From an uncultured delta proteobacterium (lineage in GTDB: Bacteria > Myxococcota > Myxococcia > Myxococcales > 40CM-4-68-19), in assembly GCA_903911145.1 (NCBI GenBank), contig CAIWCD010000013.1:427201-491200 (forward strand): 64,000 nucleotides of DNA. Direction: 5' to 3'. Below the pieces are notes generated by a model. The model made no database searches, was not told the DNA's origin, and saw only the letters and a list, made by a program, of their open reading frames with translations. Shown here piece after piece: positions 9,489-18,438 of this stretch; within the stretch, counting starts at the first letter, position 1, and every line of letters begins with the position of its first letter. Made by a program: the position numbers and the translations under genes.

Positions 9489-10424
9489 ATGGCCAAGCAG
9501 CCCGAGCCGATCAAGAAGTCCGATGTGATCTGGATGGACGGCAAGCTCGTCCCCTGGGACGACGCGAAGATCCACGTCCTCACCCACTCGTTCCACTATG
9601 GCGTCGCGGTCTTCGAGGGCATCCGGTGCTACGCGCAGCCCGATGGCCGCGGCGCGATCTTCCGCCTGCGCGAGCACGTCAAGCGCCTGTTCGAGTCGGC
9701 CCATATCTGCCTGATGGAGATGCCGTACACCGAGGCGCAGGTCTTCGAGGCGTGCAAGGAAGTGATGCGCGCGAATAAGATGAACGAGGGCTATCTGCGC
9801 CCCATCGCCTACTTCAGTGAAGGCCTGATGGGCGTGGGCGCCGTCAACCCGGTCCGCCTCTCGGTTGCCACCTGGCACTGGGGCGCGTACCTCGGCGACG
9901 AAGGAATGAAGAAGGGCATCCGCGTCAAGGTCAGCTCGTACACGCGCATGCACATGAACTCGGATCCGACGCGAGCGAAGGTCACCGGCCACTACCTCAA
10001 CTCGGTGCTCGCCAAGCGCGAGGCGCTGCTCGCCGGCTACGACGAGGCGGTGCTGCTCGACCAGCAGGGCTACGTCGGCGAGGCCACGGGCGAGAACCTC
10101 TTCCTGCTCCGCGGCGGAATCCTCTACACGCCGCCTGCCGCCGGCGGAATTCTCGAGGGCATCACGCGCGAGACGATCCTGCGCATCGCGAAAGACAAGG
10201 GTCTGCAGGTCGAGGAGCGGCGTTTCTCGCGCGACTATCTGTACTGTGCAGACGAGGCGTTCCTCTGCGGCACGGCGGCGGAGATCACGCCCATCCGCGA
10301 AGTCGACGGACGGCGCATCGGTCAGGGCGAGACCGGCCCGACCACCAAGGAAATCCAGGCGACCTTCTTCCGCGCGGTCCGCGGACAGGAACCCCGATAC
10401 AACGAGTGGCTGACCTATCTGTAG
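9489..10424 (+). CDS. ilvE: Branched-chain amino acid aminotransferase (class IV, PLP)
   Basis: Transfers the amino group between glutamate and the keto acids of Leu, Ile and Val, the last step of their synthesis. 311 residues, the usual length for the family. The N-terminus has the family pattern WMDGKLVPWDDAKIHVLTHS followed by YGVAVFEGIR. The PLP lysine is K164 in RAKVTGHYLN. The signature GEATGENLFLL and the C-terminal FLCGTAAEITPIREVD loop are present. Good AAAGG ribosome site. It appears to be a single-gene unit with a hairpin downstream. Confidence 0.96.
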   Translation: MAKQPEPIKKSDVIWMDGKLVPWDDAKIHVLTHSFHYGVAVFEGIRCYAQPDGRGAIFRLREHVKRLFESAHICLMEMPYTEAQVFEACKEVMRANKMNEGYLRPIAYFSEGLMGVGAVNPVRLSVATWHWGAYLGDEGMKKGIRVKVSSYTRMHMNSDPTRAKVTGHYLNSVLAKREALLAGYDEAVLLDQQGYVGEATGENLFLLRGGILYTPPAAGGILEGITRETILRIAKDKGLQVEERRFSRDYLYCADEAFLCGTAAEITPIREVDGRRIGQGETGPTTKEIQATFFRAVRGQEPRYNEWLTYL

Positions 10425-10468
10425 TCGCAAACGGGTCCCGACGCGGGACATCCGCCTTGAACCCAGTC

Positions 10469-10500
10469 GCGGCGCGCCCAACACGTTTGGGACGCGCCGC
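10469..10500 (+). terminator. Strong hairpin downstream of ilvE
   Basis: Perfect arms GCGGCGCG (10469-10476) and CGCGCCGC (10493-10500), extended inward by CCAA/TTGG. Only a poor T-tract follows (TGCTGTCTT), so it is either a weak intrinsic terminator or an mRNA 3'-end stabiliser. Confidence 0.5.
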
Positions 10501-10671
10501 TGCTGTCTTGGCACCCGGAATATTCTTCCCGCTCCACGCGTACCTCATAGACAAGCTCGCGCCGTGGCCGTACGACGATCGGAAGAGTCGGCAAAACAAG
10601 ATGAGCGCCGCTCTCAACCGTTCGTTATTGAACCCCGGAACAGTTCCTGCTCGGATTCGCAGGATTTTCAG

Positions 10672-10700
10672 TTGACCGTCTGATCGGCGCCTGCTACCTT
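10672..10700 (+). promoter_or_regulatory. Candidate promoter of the Fic-like gene
   Basis: TTGACC (10672-10677), a 17-base spacer, then TACCTT (10695-10700). The -35 is good and the -10 poor (3 of 6). A strong Shine-Dalgarno AAAGGAG (10742-10748) sits 7 bases before the GTG start. Confidence 0.4.
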
Positions 10701-10755
10701 CCGCGCCCTGCACGAAGGCTAACTTCTTGAATTGTATGCATAAAGGAGCCTGCAC

Positions 10756-11535
10756 GTGAGCCGCACACGCTACCTGGACCTCGACGATCGCAACGAAGAC
10801 GCACGAGAGCTGATGCGCGAGCGCCCCCGCGACGCCAAGACTTTCATGGAAAAGTATGAGCTTTCATGGGTTTACCATGAAAACGCCATCGACGGCATGG
10901 TGCTGACGCACGCCGAGCTGCTCCAGGCGTTCCAGCCCACCGGCATCATGGACTCGTCCATGGTCCATACGTACCAGGAGATCCGCAACCAGAAGGACGC
11001 CATCGACTTCATCAAGTCGGAGGCCAAGAGCAAGACGCCGACCAAGTACAACCTCACGCTGGTCAAGAAGCTCTACGAGATCCTCTACAAGGATCTGCCG
11101 AACCGGATGCCGCCGACGTTCCGGCGCGACATGCCGCTGCACCGGACCTACTTCCACGACATCGTCCAGCCCATCCAGATCCAGCCCGGTCTCGAGCAGC
11201 TGTTCGACTTCATGGCGTCGGAAGAGTTCCGCAAGATGCACACGGTGAAGCAGGCGACCTTCTCCCATCACCGCTTCATGGAGATCTTCCCGTATTCGGA
11301 CCTCTCCGGGAAAGTCGGGCGCATGATGATGAACCTCATCCTGCTGCGCGGCGGATACCTGCCCGTGATCGTTCACTCGAGCGATCGGCAGCGGTATTAC
11401 GAGGGGCTGCGGCTGCCCGCGACGCAGTTCGGCGCGGTGATCATGGACGCGATGGACAACACGCACGACAACATCTTCAAGGCGTTCAATCCCGCATACG
11501 ACGAGACCGCGCGGCGCAAGGCATCGAGCGAATAG
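10756..11535 (+). CDS. Fic/DOC-fold protein with degenerate catalytic motif
   Basis: 259 residues, GTG start preceded by AAAGGAG. Active Fic proteins AMPylate targets using the motif HPFx[D/E]GNGRxxR. The matching stretch here is IFPYSDLSGKVGR (177-189). The catalytic His is Phe178, the Asn of GNGR is Ser184 and the following Arg is Lys186, while the outer fold pattern (preceding HHRFME, following GRMMMNLIL) is kept. The N-terminal inhibitory-helix pattern SNAIEG is also altered, reading ENAIDG (42-47, Asp46). The fold is therefore probably Fic but AMP transfer as known is unlikely. It has its own promoter region and no obvious partner. The role may be binding or scaffolding, or a different chemistry. 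Confidence 0.85.
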   Translation: MSRTRYLDLDDRNEDARELMRERPRDAKTFMEKYELSWVYHENAIDGMVLTHAELLQAFQPTGIMDSSMVHTYQEIRNQKDAIDFIKSEAKSKTPTKYNLTLVKKLYEILYKDLPNRMPPTFRRDMPLHRTYFHDIVQPIQIQPGLEQLFDFMASEEFRKMHTVKQATFSHHRFMEIFPYSDLSGKVGRMMMNLILLRGGYLPVIVHSSDRQRYYEGLRLPATQFGAVIMDAMDNTHDNIFKAFNPAYDETARRKASSE

Positions 11536-11575
11536 GTTCGCGGCCCAGCCAGTTCGATTGGCGGTATAAGCGCGC

Positions 11576-12472
11576 ATGCTCATCGGCGCGCACGAGTCCA
11601 CGGCCGGAGGCCTTCACGAGGCTTTCGGCCGTGCCGTTTCTGACAGGGCTGAAGCGGTTCAGGTCTTCACCAAGTCGAATCGGATGTGGGCGGCCAAGCC
11701 GATCCTCGACGAGGACGCCGCGCGTTTTCGCGTCGAGGGCGAGAAGGCTGGTCTGCTCGCCTCGTGCACTGTCCACGCGAGCTATCTGATCAATCTCGCG
11801 GCAGATGCGGGCGAGGGGCGCGAGAAGTCGATCGCGGCGCTGGCAGATGAGCTGCGTCGCTGCTCGCAGTTGGGGTTGGACAAGCTGGTGCTCCATCCGG
11901 GTTCGCACGCGGATTCAGCGCGCGGCTGCGAGAGCATCGGTGCAGGATTGGCAGCGGCGCTCGAGGAGGCGGGCGGCGATTGTCGCGTCCTTCTCGAAAC
12001 GGCGGCTGGCCAGGGGAACGCGATTGGGCGCAGCTTCGAGGAGCTCGCGTTGATGCGTGCGACGGTACCGAAGAAGCTGCGCGAGAGGGTGTCATTCTGT
12101 CTCGACACCTGCCATGTCTTCGCGGCCGGCTACGACCTCTCGACCGTCGATGGATATACTCAAGCGATGGATGCGTTCGATCGGGTCGTGGGGCTCAAGC
12201 TCATCGAGGCGTTCCATCTCAACGACAGCAAGAAGCCGCTTGGATGCAACGTGGACCGCCACGAACATCCCGGAAAGGGATGCATCGGGCAGGGTGCCTT
12301 CGAGCGACTCGTCAATGATGAGCGTTTCGCGCAGGTGCCCGGATTTCTCGAGCTGCCCCCGGAGATGAATCTCGGCTGCCTCGAGGAGATGCGCGGTTGG
12401 CGATCACGCACTGCGTCCAAGTCGGCGCCATCCGGCAAGTCGGGCGTTGCGCGGGCGAAGGCGCGGGGCTAG
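11576..12472 (+). CDS. nfo: Endonuclease IV (AP endonuclease)
   Basis: Zinc enzyme that nicks DNA 5' of abasic sites in base-excision repair. 298 residues from ATG. Recognisable metal-ligand stretches are VHASYLINLA, LVLHPGSH, LETAAGQGN, CLDTCHVFAAGYD, FHLNDSKKPLGCNVDRHEHPG and GKGCIGQGAF. These correspond to the usual His, Glu and Asp ligands of the TIM barrel. The Lys/Ser-rich C-terminus is a short tail. A 15-base gap separates it from the DHH phosphoesterase, so the two are probably in one transcript. Confidence 0.95.
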   Translation: MLIGAHESTAGGLHEAFGRAVSDRAEAVQVFTKSNRMWAAKPILDEDAARFRVEGEKAGLLASCTVHASYLINLAADAGEGREKSIAALADELRRCSQLGLDKLVLHPGSHADSARGCESIGAGLAAALEEAGGDCRVLLETAAGQGNAIGRSFEELALMRATVPKKLRERVSFCLDTCHVFAAGYDLSTVDGYTQAMDAFDRVVGLKLIEAFHLNDSKKPLGCNVDRHEHPGKGCIGQGAFERLVNDERFAQVPGFLELPPEMNLGCLEEMRGWRSRTASKSAPSGKSGVARAKARG

Positions 12473-12487
12473 GCTCGAACGTCTCCC

Positions 12488-13576
12488 ATGAGTCACGCTC
12501 CTTCAGCGCGCTCGCCTCACGACGCGCGCCCCATCCAGCCCAGTTCGCTGTCGTCGGTGAACAAGGTTCGCCGGTTGATCGCGGTCGCGCGCACCAGGAA
12601 GCGCGCGCTGGTGCTGACGCACGACAATCCGGATCCGGATGCCGTCGCATCGGCGTGCGGGCTTGCCTGGTTGTTGCGCGAGTGCGCTGGAGTGAAAGCG
12701 CAGGCAGCGTATGGAGGGATCATCGGGCGGGCCGAGAACAAGGCGATGCTCAAGGTGCTCCATCTGCCGATTGAGCCGGTTGCTCGCGTTCGCGGGAAGC
12801 ATGACCTGCTCTGCCTCGTCGATACGCAGCCCGAGGTGGGAAACTACTCGGCGCCAGTGGAGCATCCCGAGCGCAGGCCTCTGCAGGTCGCCATCGATCA
12901 CCATCCGGCTCGGCCAGCCTCGGCGCTCTGCGCGTATCACGACGTGGGCGGACCGACGGGGGCGACCAGCACGCTGATCGCCCAGTATCTGCGCGCGGCG
13001 GGGCTCGTGCCGGGGCCGCAGCTCGCGACTGCACTCTTCTATGGCATCAAGAGCGACACGCGCGATCTCGGGCGCGAGGTCGATCGCAGCGATCTCGAGA
13101 GTTACGCCTGGCTCTTTCCGCTCTACGACAAGACTGCCCTCTCGCACATCGAGCACCCGAGTGTGCCGGCTCCCTATTTCGCCGCGTATCACCGCGCCTA
13201 CGAGCGGGCCCGACTGCACGGCGGTGGCAGCGCAGTCGTGGTGGACATGGGTGAAGTCTACGTTCCCGAGATCGTCCCCGAAGTGGCAGAGAAGCTCGTC
13301 AGCCTCGATGGGCTTCGCTGGTCAATCGCCGCGGGCGCGTATCGAGATGAGCTGTATTTTTCGCTGCGCCTGAATGACAAGCGATTCAACGCAGGCAAGC
13401 TCGTGCGGCAGGTCTGCGCCCCCTTCGGGGGAAGCGCGGGCGGGCACGGTGCGATGGCGGGCGCGAGGATTCCTCTGCGGGGGCGGATGGCCGAGCCGAT
13501 GGCCCAACTGCTCTTCGCGGCGTTCCTGCGGGCATTCCATCTCGAGCCAGGGCCGGGCGCGCCGCTCGTCCCGTGA
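12488..13576 (+). CDS. DHH-family phosphoesterase (NrnA-like oligoribonuclease / pAp phosphatase)
   Basis: 362 residues. The metal-binding motif HDNPDPDAVAS (Asp46, Asp49, Asp51), the second ligand region CLVDTQPEVGN, and the DHH-like motif AIDHHPARP are visible. The C-terminal DHHA1 part has FGGSAGGHGAMAGARIPL, the Gly-rich substrate loop. NrnA-type members degrade very short RNAs and dephosphorylate pAp; whether this one does either is inferred from the family. It lies between nfo and a cysteine desulfurase, with a 4-base overlap (GTGA) to the latter. Confidence 0.88.
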   Translation: MSHAPSARSPHDARPIQPSSLSSVNKVRRLIAVARTRKRALVLTHDNPDPDAVASACGLAWLLRECAGVKAQAAYGGIIGRAENKAMLKVLHLPIEPVARVRGKHDLLCLVDTQPEVGNYSAPVEHPERRPLQVAIDHHPARPASALCAYHDVGGPTGATSTLIAQYLRAAGLVPGPQLATALFYGIKSDTRDLGREVDRSDLESYAWLFPLYDKTALSHIEHPSVPAPYFAAYHRAYERARLHGGGSAVVVDMGEVYVPEIVPEVAEKLVSLDGLRWSIAAGAYRDELYFSLRLNDKRFNAGKLVRQVCAPFGGSAGGHGAMAGARIPLRGRMAEPMAQLLFAAFLRAFHLEPGPGAPLVP

Positions 13577-14778
13577 GCAGCCAGAGCGCAGAGAAACCAT
13601 CGCGTGCGCTGATCTACCTCGACGGCAACGCGACGACGCCGCTCAATCCGAGCGCGCGCGACGCGATGCTGCCGCTTCTCGGCGAGAGGTTCGGAAATCC
13701 ATCGAGCGTGCATGCGATCGGCCAGGCGGCGCGGGCCGCGGTCGATCGCGCGCGCGAGCAGTGTGCAGCGGCGCTCCACGCACAGCCGAAAGAGCTGACG
13801 TTCACGTCGGGAGGGACGGAGGCAGCGCAGCTCGCGATCGCAGGAACTGTTCGTGGCCTGCTCGCAGCGGGGCGTGCGCGCTCGGTCAAGCCGCGCGTGG
13901 TGATCACGGCGGTCGAGCATCCATGCGTGCTCGGCGCCTGCGAGGAGCTCGAGGCGCTTGGAGTCGAGACGACTCGCATCGGTGTCGATGCCGCGGGCGC
14001 CCTCGATCTGCGCGCGCTCGACGAGGCGCTCACGGTGCCCGGCACCCTGCTCTGCTCCGCGATGGCGGCGAACAACGAGACGGGCGTGCTCTTTCCGCTC
14101 GAGGAGATCGCGCGCCTGTGCCGCACGCGCCAGGTGCTGCTGCACACCGACGCGGTGCAGCTTGCAGGCAAGGCCCGCATCGATGTTCGCGTGCTGCCGG
14201 TCGATCTGCTTTCGCTCTCGGCGCACAAGCTCGAGGGGCCCAAGGGCGTTGGACTGCTTTGGACGCGAGCGGGAATTCCCGTGCGCGCTGTGCAACCCGG
14301 CGGACACCAGGAGCGCGGGCGGCGCGGAGGAACGGAGAACGCGGCGGGCATCGTCGGGATGGGTGCTGCGCTTGAACTCGCGATGCGTGAAGTCGCGCAC
14401 TGCGCGGCCCGGATGAATGAACTTCGCGAGCGGCTCGAGGCAGCGCTGCTCTCGCTTGCGGGCGTGCGCATCATCGCGCGAGAAGGCCTGCGCGGCGCGA
14501 GCACGACCTGCGCTCTCTTCGACGGTTGCGATGGACAGACGCTGCTCGTCGCGCTCGATCAGGCGGGAGTCTGCGTGTCGACCGGAAGCGCGTGCAGCTC
14601 GGGATCGCTCTCGCCCTCGCCCGTGCTGCTCGCGATGGGGTTCAGCGCGCAGCAGGCTCGCAGTGCACTGCGCTTCTCCCTCTGGCGCGGCAACACCGCG
14701 GACGAGATCGACAGCGTCGCGAAGCTCCTCCCTGCGGTGCTCGAACGGGCACGCAGGGCCAGCGCGCGTCAACCGTGA
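13573..14778 (+). CDS. Cysteine desulfurase (NifS/IscS family)
   Basis: PLP enzyme that takes sulfur from cysteine and passes it as a persulfide to Fe-S cluster or thio-cofactor assembly. 401 residues from GTG. The N-terminus YLDGNATTPLNP, the PLP Lys219 in LSAHKLEGPKG, and the catalytic Cys341 in STGSACSSGS are all present. No iscU or iscR is adjacent, so it is not possible to say whether this is IscS, NifS or a tRNA-thiolation paralog. Its 3' end overlaps the converging kinase gene by 10 bases. Confidence 0.93.
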   Translation: MSSQSAEKPSRALIYLDGNATTPLNPSARDAMLPLLGERFGNPSSVHAIGQAARAAVDRAREQCAAALHAQPKELTFTSGGTEAAQLAIAGTVRGLLAAGRARSVKPRVVITAVEHPCVLGACEELEALGVETTRIGVDAAGALDLRALDEALTVPGTLLCSAMAANNETGVLFPLEEIARLCRTRQVLLHTDAVQLAGKARIDVRVLPVDLLSLSAHKLEGPKGVGLLWTRAGIPVRAVQPGGHQERGRRGGTENAAGIVGMGAALELAMREVAHCAARMNELRERLEAALLSLAGVRIIAREGLRGASTTCALFDGCDGQTLLVALDQAGVCVSTGSACSSGSLSPSPVLLAMGFSAQQARSALRFSLWRGNTADEIDSVAKLLPAVLERARRASARQP

Positions 14779-15713
14779 TTGGTCACGCCGAAGAGTCCGC
14801 GAACCATGCTTGAGACCCCGAGCGCGCCGCCGATCGCCTCGTCGTGGAACGGCGCGAGAGCCTCGTAGAAATCGGCGGCGGTCGCGTATCGATCGCGCTG
14901 CCGTTTCGCGAGCGCCTTGTGCACGACGGTGTCGAGACCGAACGGCAGATCGTCCCGCTGCGAGGAGATGGGCGGCACGTCGACAGTGCGGACCGCCTCC
15001 TTGAGCAACTCGGTGTTCGCCGCCTGCAGCGCACGCCGGCTCGCGAGGCACTCGTAGAGCACCGCCGCGGCACTCCAGAGATCGGCGTGCGGCGTCAGCG
15101 GTGCGCGGTCAAGCAACTCGGGCGCGAGGTAGGCGAGCTTGCCCCAGAGCGTTCCGCCGAGATCGCCATCGCCGTGCGCGCGGACCTTCGCGATGCCGAA
15201 GTCGCCCAGCTTGATTTCGCCGGTGAGCGAGATGAAGAGGTTCGAAGGAGACACGTCACAGTGTACGATATTGAGTGGATTTCCGTTCGGCCCGACAGCC
15301 GCGTGTGCGTAGGCGAGCGCCGAAAGCATCGCGCGCGCGATGTGTACAGCGAAGGGCACGGGCACGAGGATGTTCAACTCGCGGCAGCGGGCGAGCACGT
15401 GCGCAAGGTCGCGGCCTTCGACGTACTCCATTGCGAGGTAGTAGAGGTCGCCGACCACGCCCGTCTCGAAGACCTGCACGATGTTGGGGTGGTGCAGTAG
15501 GCGGGAGATGTCGGCCTCTCCGGTGAAGAGATCGAGCGCCTCGGCGTCTTCGCACAGCTTCGAGGAGAGCCGCTTGAGCGCGACGAGCTGGCCGGCGAGC
15601 GGGCCCTCGACGATGCGGGCCTTGTAGACCTCGGCCATGCCACCTCGGCCGAGCAGCTGGAGCACCTCGAACTTGCCGAAGCGGATCGAGCTCTTCTGCG
15701 GTCCCGTGCTCAT
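14769..15713 (-). CDS. Serine/threonine protein kinase
   Basis: 314-residue cytoplasmic kinase domain with little else. The Gly loop LGRGGMAEVYKA, the ATP-anchoring Lys47 in VALKRL, the catalytic loop HCDVSPSN (His151, Asp153, Asn158) and DFG starting at Asp171 can be read, with LAPELL in place of APE. The HxDVSPxN loop, with Cys before Asp and Ser replacing the usual Lys, is of the type found in many myxobacterial kinases. It is a non-RD kinase, so activation-loop phosphorylation may not be needed. No transmembrane or sensor domain is seen. The start overlaps the stop of the upstream TPR gene (ATGA), and the pair may form a signalling unit. Confidence 0.92.
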   Translation of the reverse strand: MSTGPQKSSIRFGKFEVLQLLGRGGMAEVYKARIVEGPLAGQLVALKRLSSKLCEDAEALDLFTGEADISRLLHHPNIVQVFETGVVGDLYYLAMEYVEGRDLAHVLARCRELNILVPVPFAVHIARAMLSALAYAHAAVGPNGNPLNIVHCDVSPSNLFISLTGEIKLGDFGIAKVRAHGDGDLGGTLWGKLAYLAPELLDRAPLTPHADLWSAAAVLYECLASRRALQAANTELLKEAVRTVDVPPISSQRDDLPFGLDTVVHKALAKRQRDRYATAADFYEALAPFHDEAIGGALGVSSMVRGLFGVTNHG

Positions 15714-16767
15714 CGGTGGGCCCCGGCAGCGGGCGCCGCAACGGCAGTAGACATCTGCGTCAAGAGCTCGGCCATCTGCGGCTCCCCTTGCAAGGGGGCG
15801 AGATCTGGATCGCGCTGCATCTGTTCCCTCTGCGTGTAGTGATTGAGCGCGGCGAGGCGCAGGTAGCGGAACGCCAGCGGCTTCTTTCCCTCGCGAGAGT
15901 AGATGCAGGCGATGTTGTAGTAGGCGTCGCCGAGAGAGGGATTGGCCTCGAGCGCGCGCTTGTACCAGGCGAGCGCCTCGTCGAAATCCGAGCGGGCATA
16001 GAAGGTCACGCCCACGCCATTGTAGGCCTCGGCGCGATGGGCATCGAGCGCGAGCGCGTCGAGGAAGAGCTGGCGGGCCGGCTCGAAGCGGCCTTGGTTG
16101 AGCTCGGCGAGTCCCCGCTTGAGCAGCTCATCCGGCCCTTCGTGAGCGGCGCGGATCTTCGCGGCTGGCCGATCGCCGCGCGCGTCGCGCGCGTCGTAGC
16201 CAGGTTGCCTCGCGGCGCCGACGGGATAGCCCGCGATCTGCCCGAGCGCGGTGCTCGTGACCGTTGTCGGGAGGTGGGCGCGGTCGGCGATCGGCATCGC
16301 ACTCGAAGCGCTCCCGGCCGATCCAGGAGCGGTCTTGCGATGTTTCGGCGCGGCGGTCGCGGAGAGTCTCGCGTCCTTGATGGGGCCGCGGGTTCGTCGG
16401 TCGCGCCCGGTCGATGCAGAGAGATTGAGCGGACGTCGGCGGCACATGCAGCCGTCGCGTGCACGCCGCCGATCAGCTGGTTGGTGACGAGCAACACCGC
16501 GAGCGCCGAGCCAGAATCGGCACCGCACGCAGGCTGCACAAGGCAAAGATGCAACTGCGCGGCGAGGCTGTCGTCGAGGAGCGAGCCACGCAGAAGCTCA
16601 GTGCCGACGGGAACTGCGCAAGGGCCGCCAACCGCGGCAAGCGTGCCGACCACCGTGGCGCCGTCCTGTTTCAGCTCGAGGCGAGAACCGTTCACCAGCC
16701 ATGTCCCCGCCAGGGACGTGGGCGCGGGAGCAGCGCCGAGCAGCAGCAGAGTCGAGAGCAGGATCAC
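15710..16767 (-). CDS. Exported TPR-repeat protein, apparent single-base frameshift
   Basis: The N-terminal half starts at GTG 16767, 13 bases after the rsmD stop. It encodes a signal peptide and a small beta domain (LAGTWLVNGSRLELKQDG...). The C-terminal half, in the frame one base over, encodes TPR helices (GLAELNQGRFEPARQLFLDA, AYNGVGVTFYARSDFDEAL, GDAYYNIACIYSREGKK). The coding pattern jumps frame near the run GGGG at 16382-16385 on the + strand. The region is 1058 bases; adding one base gives exactly 353 codons and a continuous reading PAAPIKDARLS across the junction. This is either a sequencing error, a real mutation that inactivates the gene, or (less likely) programmed slippage. The stop overlaps the kinase start. 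Confidence 0.72.
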
Positions 16768-16780
16768 GCGCTGCAAGCTA

Positions 16781-17338
16781 TCACGCGATCTGGCGCTCGA
16801 AGAGATCGACCGACGTATCGCCGTAGCTGCGTTCGTCGACGAGCGCATACCCCGCCGGAGGAGTCGCCGCGGGCTCGCGTTTGTCCCTCTCGAGGACAAC
16901 GCGCGCGCCAACAGCCAGAAGGCCAAGCGTGGAGAGGAGGTCGAGCGTGGATTGCGCGGCCCGCAGCGCGTATGGAGGATCAGAGAAGACGAGATCGAAT
17001 GTCTCGTGTCGCGCGGCGAGTGCTGTCAGTGCGCGCTTGACGTCGTCGCGCACCAGCCGGCAGCGATCGGCATAGCCAAGTGTCGCGATGTTCTTCTCGA
17101 TGGCCTCCAGCGCTGGCCGGGCCTGCTCGACGAGCACTGCGCGCGCGGCCCCGCGAGAGAGAGCCTCGAGCGCCAGCGCACCGGTTCCCGCATAGAGATC
17201 GAGCACTGCGAGCCCATCGCAGCGCTGGCCGAGCCGATCAAAAAGACTCTGCCGGATGCGATCGGCGGTCGGCCTCGTCGCATCTCCCGCGGGCGCGCGC
17301 AGCGGCCTCCCGCGCGCTTCGCCTCCGACGATCCTCAT
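16781..17338 (-). CDS. rsmD: 16S rRNA (guanine-966-N2) methyltransferase
   Basis: SAM-dependent methylation of G966 in 16S rRNA. 185 residues, as in the family. The N-terminal signature MRIVGGEARGRPLRAP with PTADRIRQSLFD, the SAM motif DLYAGTGALALEALSRGA, and the catalytic DPPY tetrad (FSDPPYAL) are all seen. It follows the CDF transporter gene with no gap and precedes the TPR gene by 13 bases, so it sits inside a 4-gene unit. Confidence 0.95.
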   Translation of the reverse strand: MRIVGGEARGRPLRAPAGDATRPTADRIRQSLFDRLGQRCDGLAVLDLYAGTGALALEALSRGAARAVLVEQARPALEAIEKNIATLGYADRCRLVRDDVKRALTALAARHETFDLVFSDPPYALRAAQSTLDLLSTLGLLAVGARVVLERDKREPAATPPAGYALVDERSYGDTSVDLFERQIA

Positions 17339-18355
17339 CTAATGAACCAGCTCGTCGTGGCGGTAGGCGATGCTCTCGAACTGGATGGTGGTGTGCTCGA
17401 TGTTGAAGCGATCGCGCAGCACCGCCCGCGCCTCGGTGAGGATCTCATCGTGGCTGCGGCAGCCGGGACCGTCGCATTCGACGACGAGGTGGCAGCTCAT
17501 CGCGACCATCCCTGAGGTAATCGTCCAGACGTGCAGGTCGTGGACCGCGCGCACGCCGTGCATCTTCGCGAGCGCCGCAGTGACGTCGTTGAATGCGAGA
17601 TGCTGCGGGAAGCCTTCGAGGAGGACATCGACAGCCTCGCGGCAGAGACGCACGGCGCTCCAGACGATGGTTCCCGCGATGGCGAAGCTGATGATCGGGT
17701 CGGCCTGCTGCCAGCCCGTGAAGTGGATGATCGCAGCGGAGATGAGGACGCCGACCGAGTTGACCAGGTCGCCAGCGAGGTGGAGGAACGTGCCGCGCAT
17801 GTTCATGCTCGCGCCCTCCCCTGCGTGCGTAATCCACATGCCGATGGCGTTGAGCGCGATGCCGATGAGCGCCATTCCCACCACCAGCGAGACCCGCACT
17901 GGCGCTGGATTCCCGAACCGTTGGAAGGCCTCGAGTGCGATGAAGAACGCAATGGCGATCAGCGCGGCGCCGTTGATCAGCGCGGCGAGGATCTCGAGGC
18001 GATAGTAGCCGTAGGTGCGGCGCGCATCGGCGGGGCGCGCGCTGACGTAGGCGGCGAAAAGCGCGAGCGCAATGGCGCCGGTGTCCGCAAGGACGTGGCC
18101 CGCGTCGGAGAGAAGCGCAAGCGAGCCAGAGAGAACGCCGCCGACGCCCTCGGCGACCACCGCAGCAAGCGCAACGAACAGGACCAACCAGAGGCGCCGC
18201 GACTCACCGGCGCGCGAAGCGCCATGCGCGTGCGCATGTCCGTGCCCATGGCCACCGCCATGATGGTGCGCATGTCCGTGGTCGTGATCATGATCGTGGT
18301 CATGATCGCTCCCGTGCTGGTGCCGCGGGTCTTCGTTGGCTCGGGATCGACTCAT
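17339..18355 (-). CDS. Cation diffusion facilitator (CzcD/ZitB-like zinc exporter)
   Basis: Inner-membrane proton-coupled exporter of Zn and similar divalent metals. 338 residues. Residues about 10-48 form a His/Asp/Gly-rich tail (HDHDHDHDHGHAHHHGGGHG), likely metal-binding. Six membrane helices follow, with the metal-site patterns SDAGHVLAD and HLAGDLVNSVG (HxxxD type). A cytoplasmic C-terminal domain ends the protein. First gene of the unit CDF-rsmD-TPR-kinase. The start is divergent from the alpha/beta hydrolase. Substrate choice within the family is inferred. Confidence 0.94.
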   Translation of the reverse strand: MSRSRANEDPRHQHGSDHDHDHDHDHGHAHHHGGGHGHGHAHAHGASRAGESRRLWLVLFVALAAVVAEGVGGVLSGSLALLSDAGHVLADTGAIALALFAAYVSARPADARRTYGYYRLEILAALINGAALIAIAFFIALEAFQRFGNPAPVRVSLVVGMALIGIALNAIGMWITHAGEGASMNMRGTFLHLAGDLVNSVGVLISAAIIHFTGWQQADPIISFAIAGTIVWSAVRLCREAVDVLLEGFPQHLAFNDVTAALAKMHGVRAVHDLHVWTITSGMVAMSCHLVVECDGPGCRSHDEILTEARAVLRDRFNIEHTTIQFESIAYRHDELVH

Positions 18356-18438
18356 TGGTGGGGATGATGGGCAAAGCCGGGCTGCATCGCAAGTTCGCGA
18401 TTGCGGGCAGGCGCGAGTTTGCTGTTACTCTTGCCCGC

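Larger units (their letters stand above)
10425..10755. other. 331-bp intergenic region between ilvE and the Fic gene
   Basis: No convincing coding frame. It holds the ilvE-side hairpin (10469-10500), a candidate promoter (10672-10700) and an AT-richer stretch just before the Fic start. No tRNA or riboswitch pattern was recognised. Confidence 0.6.
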
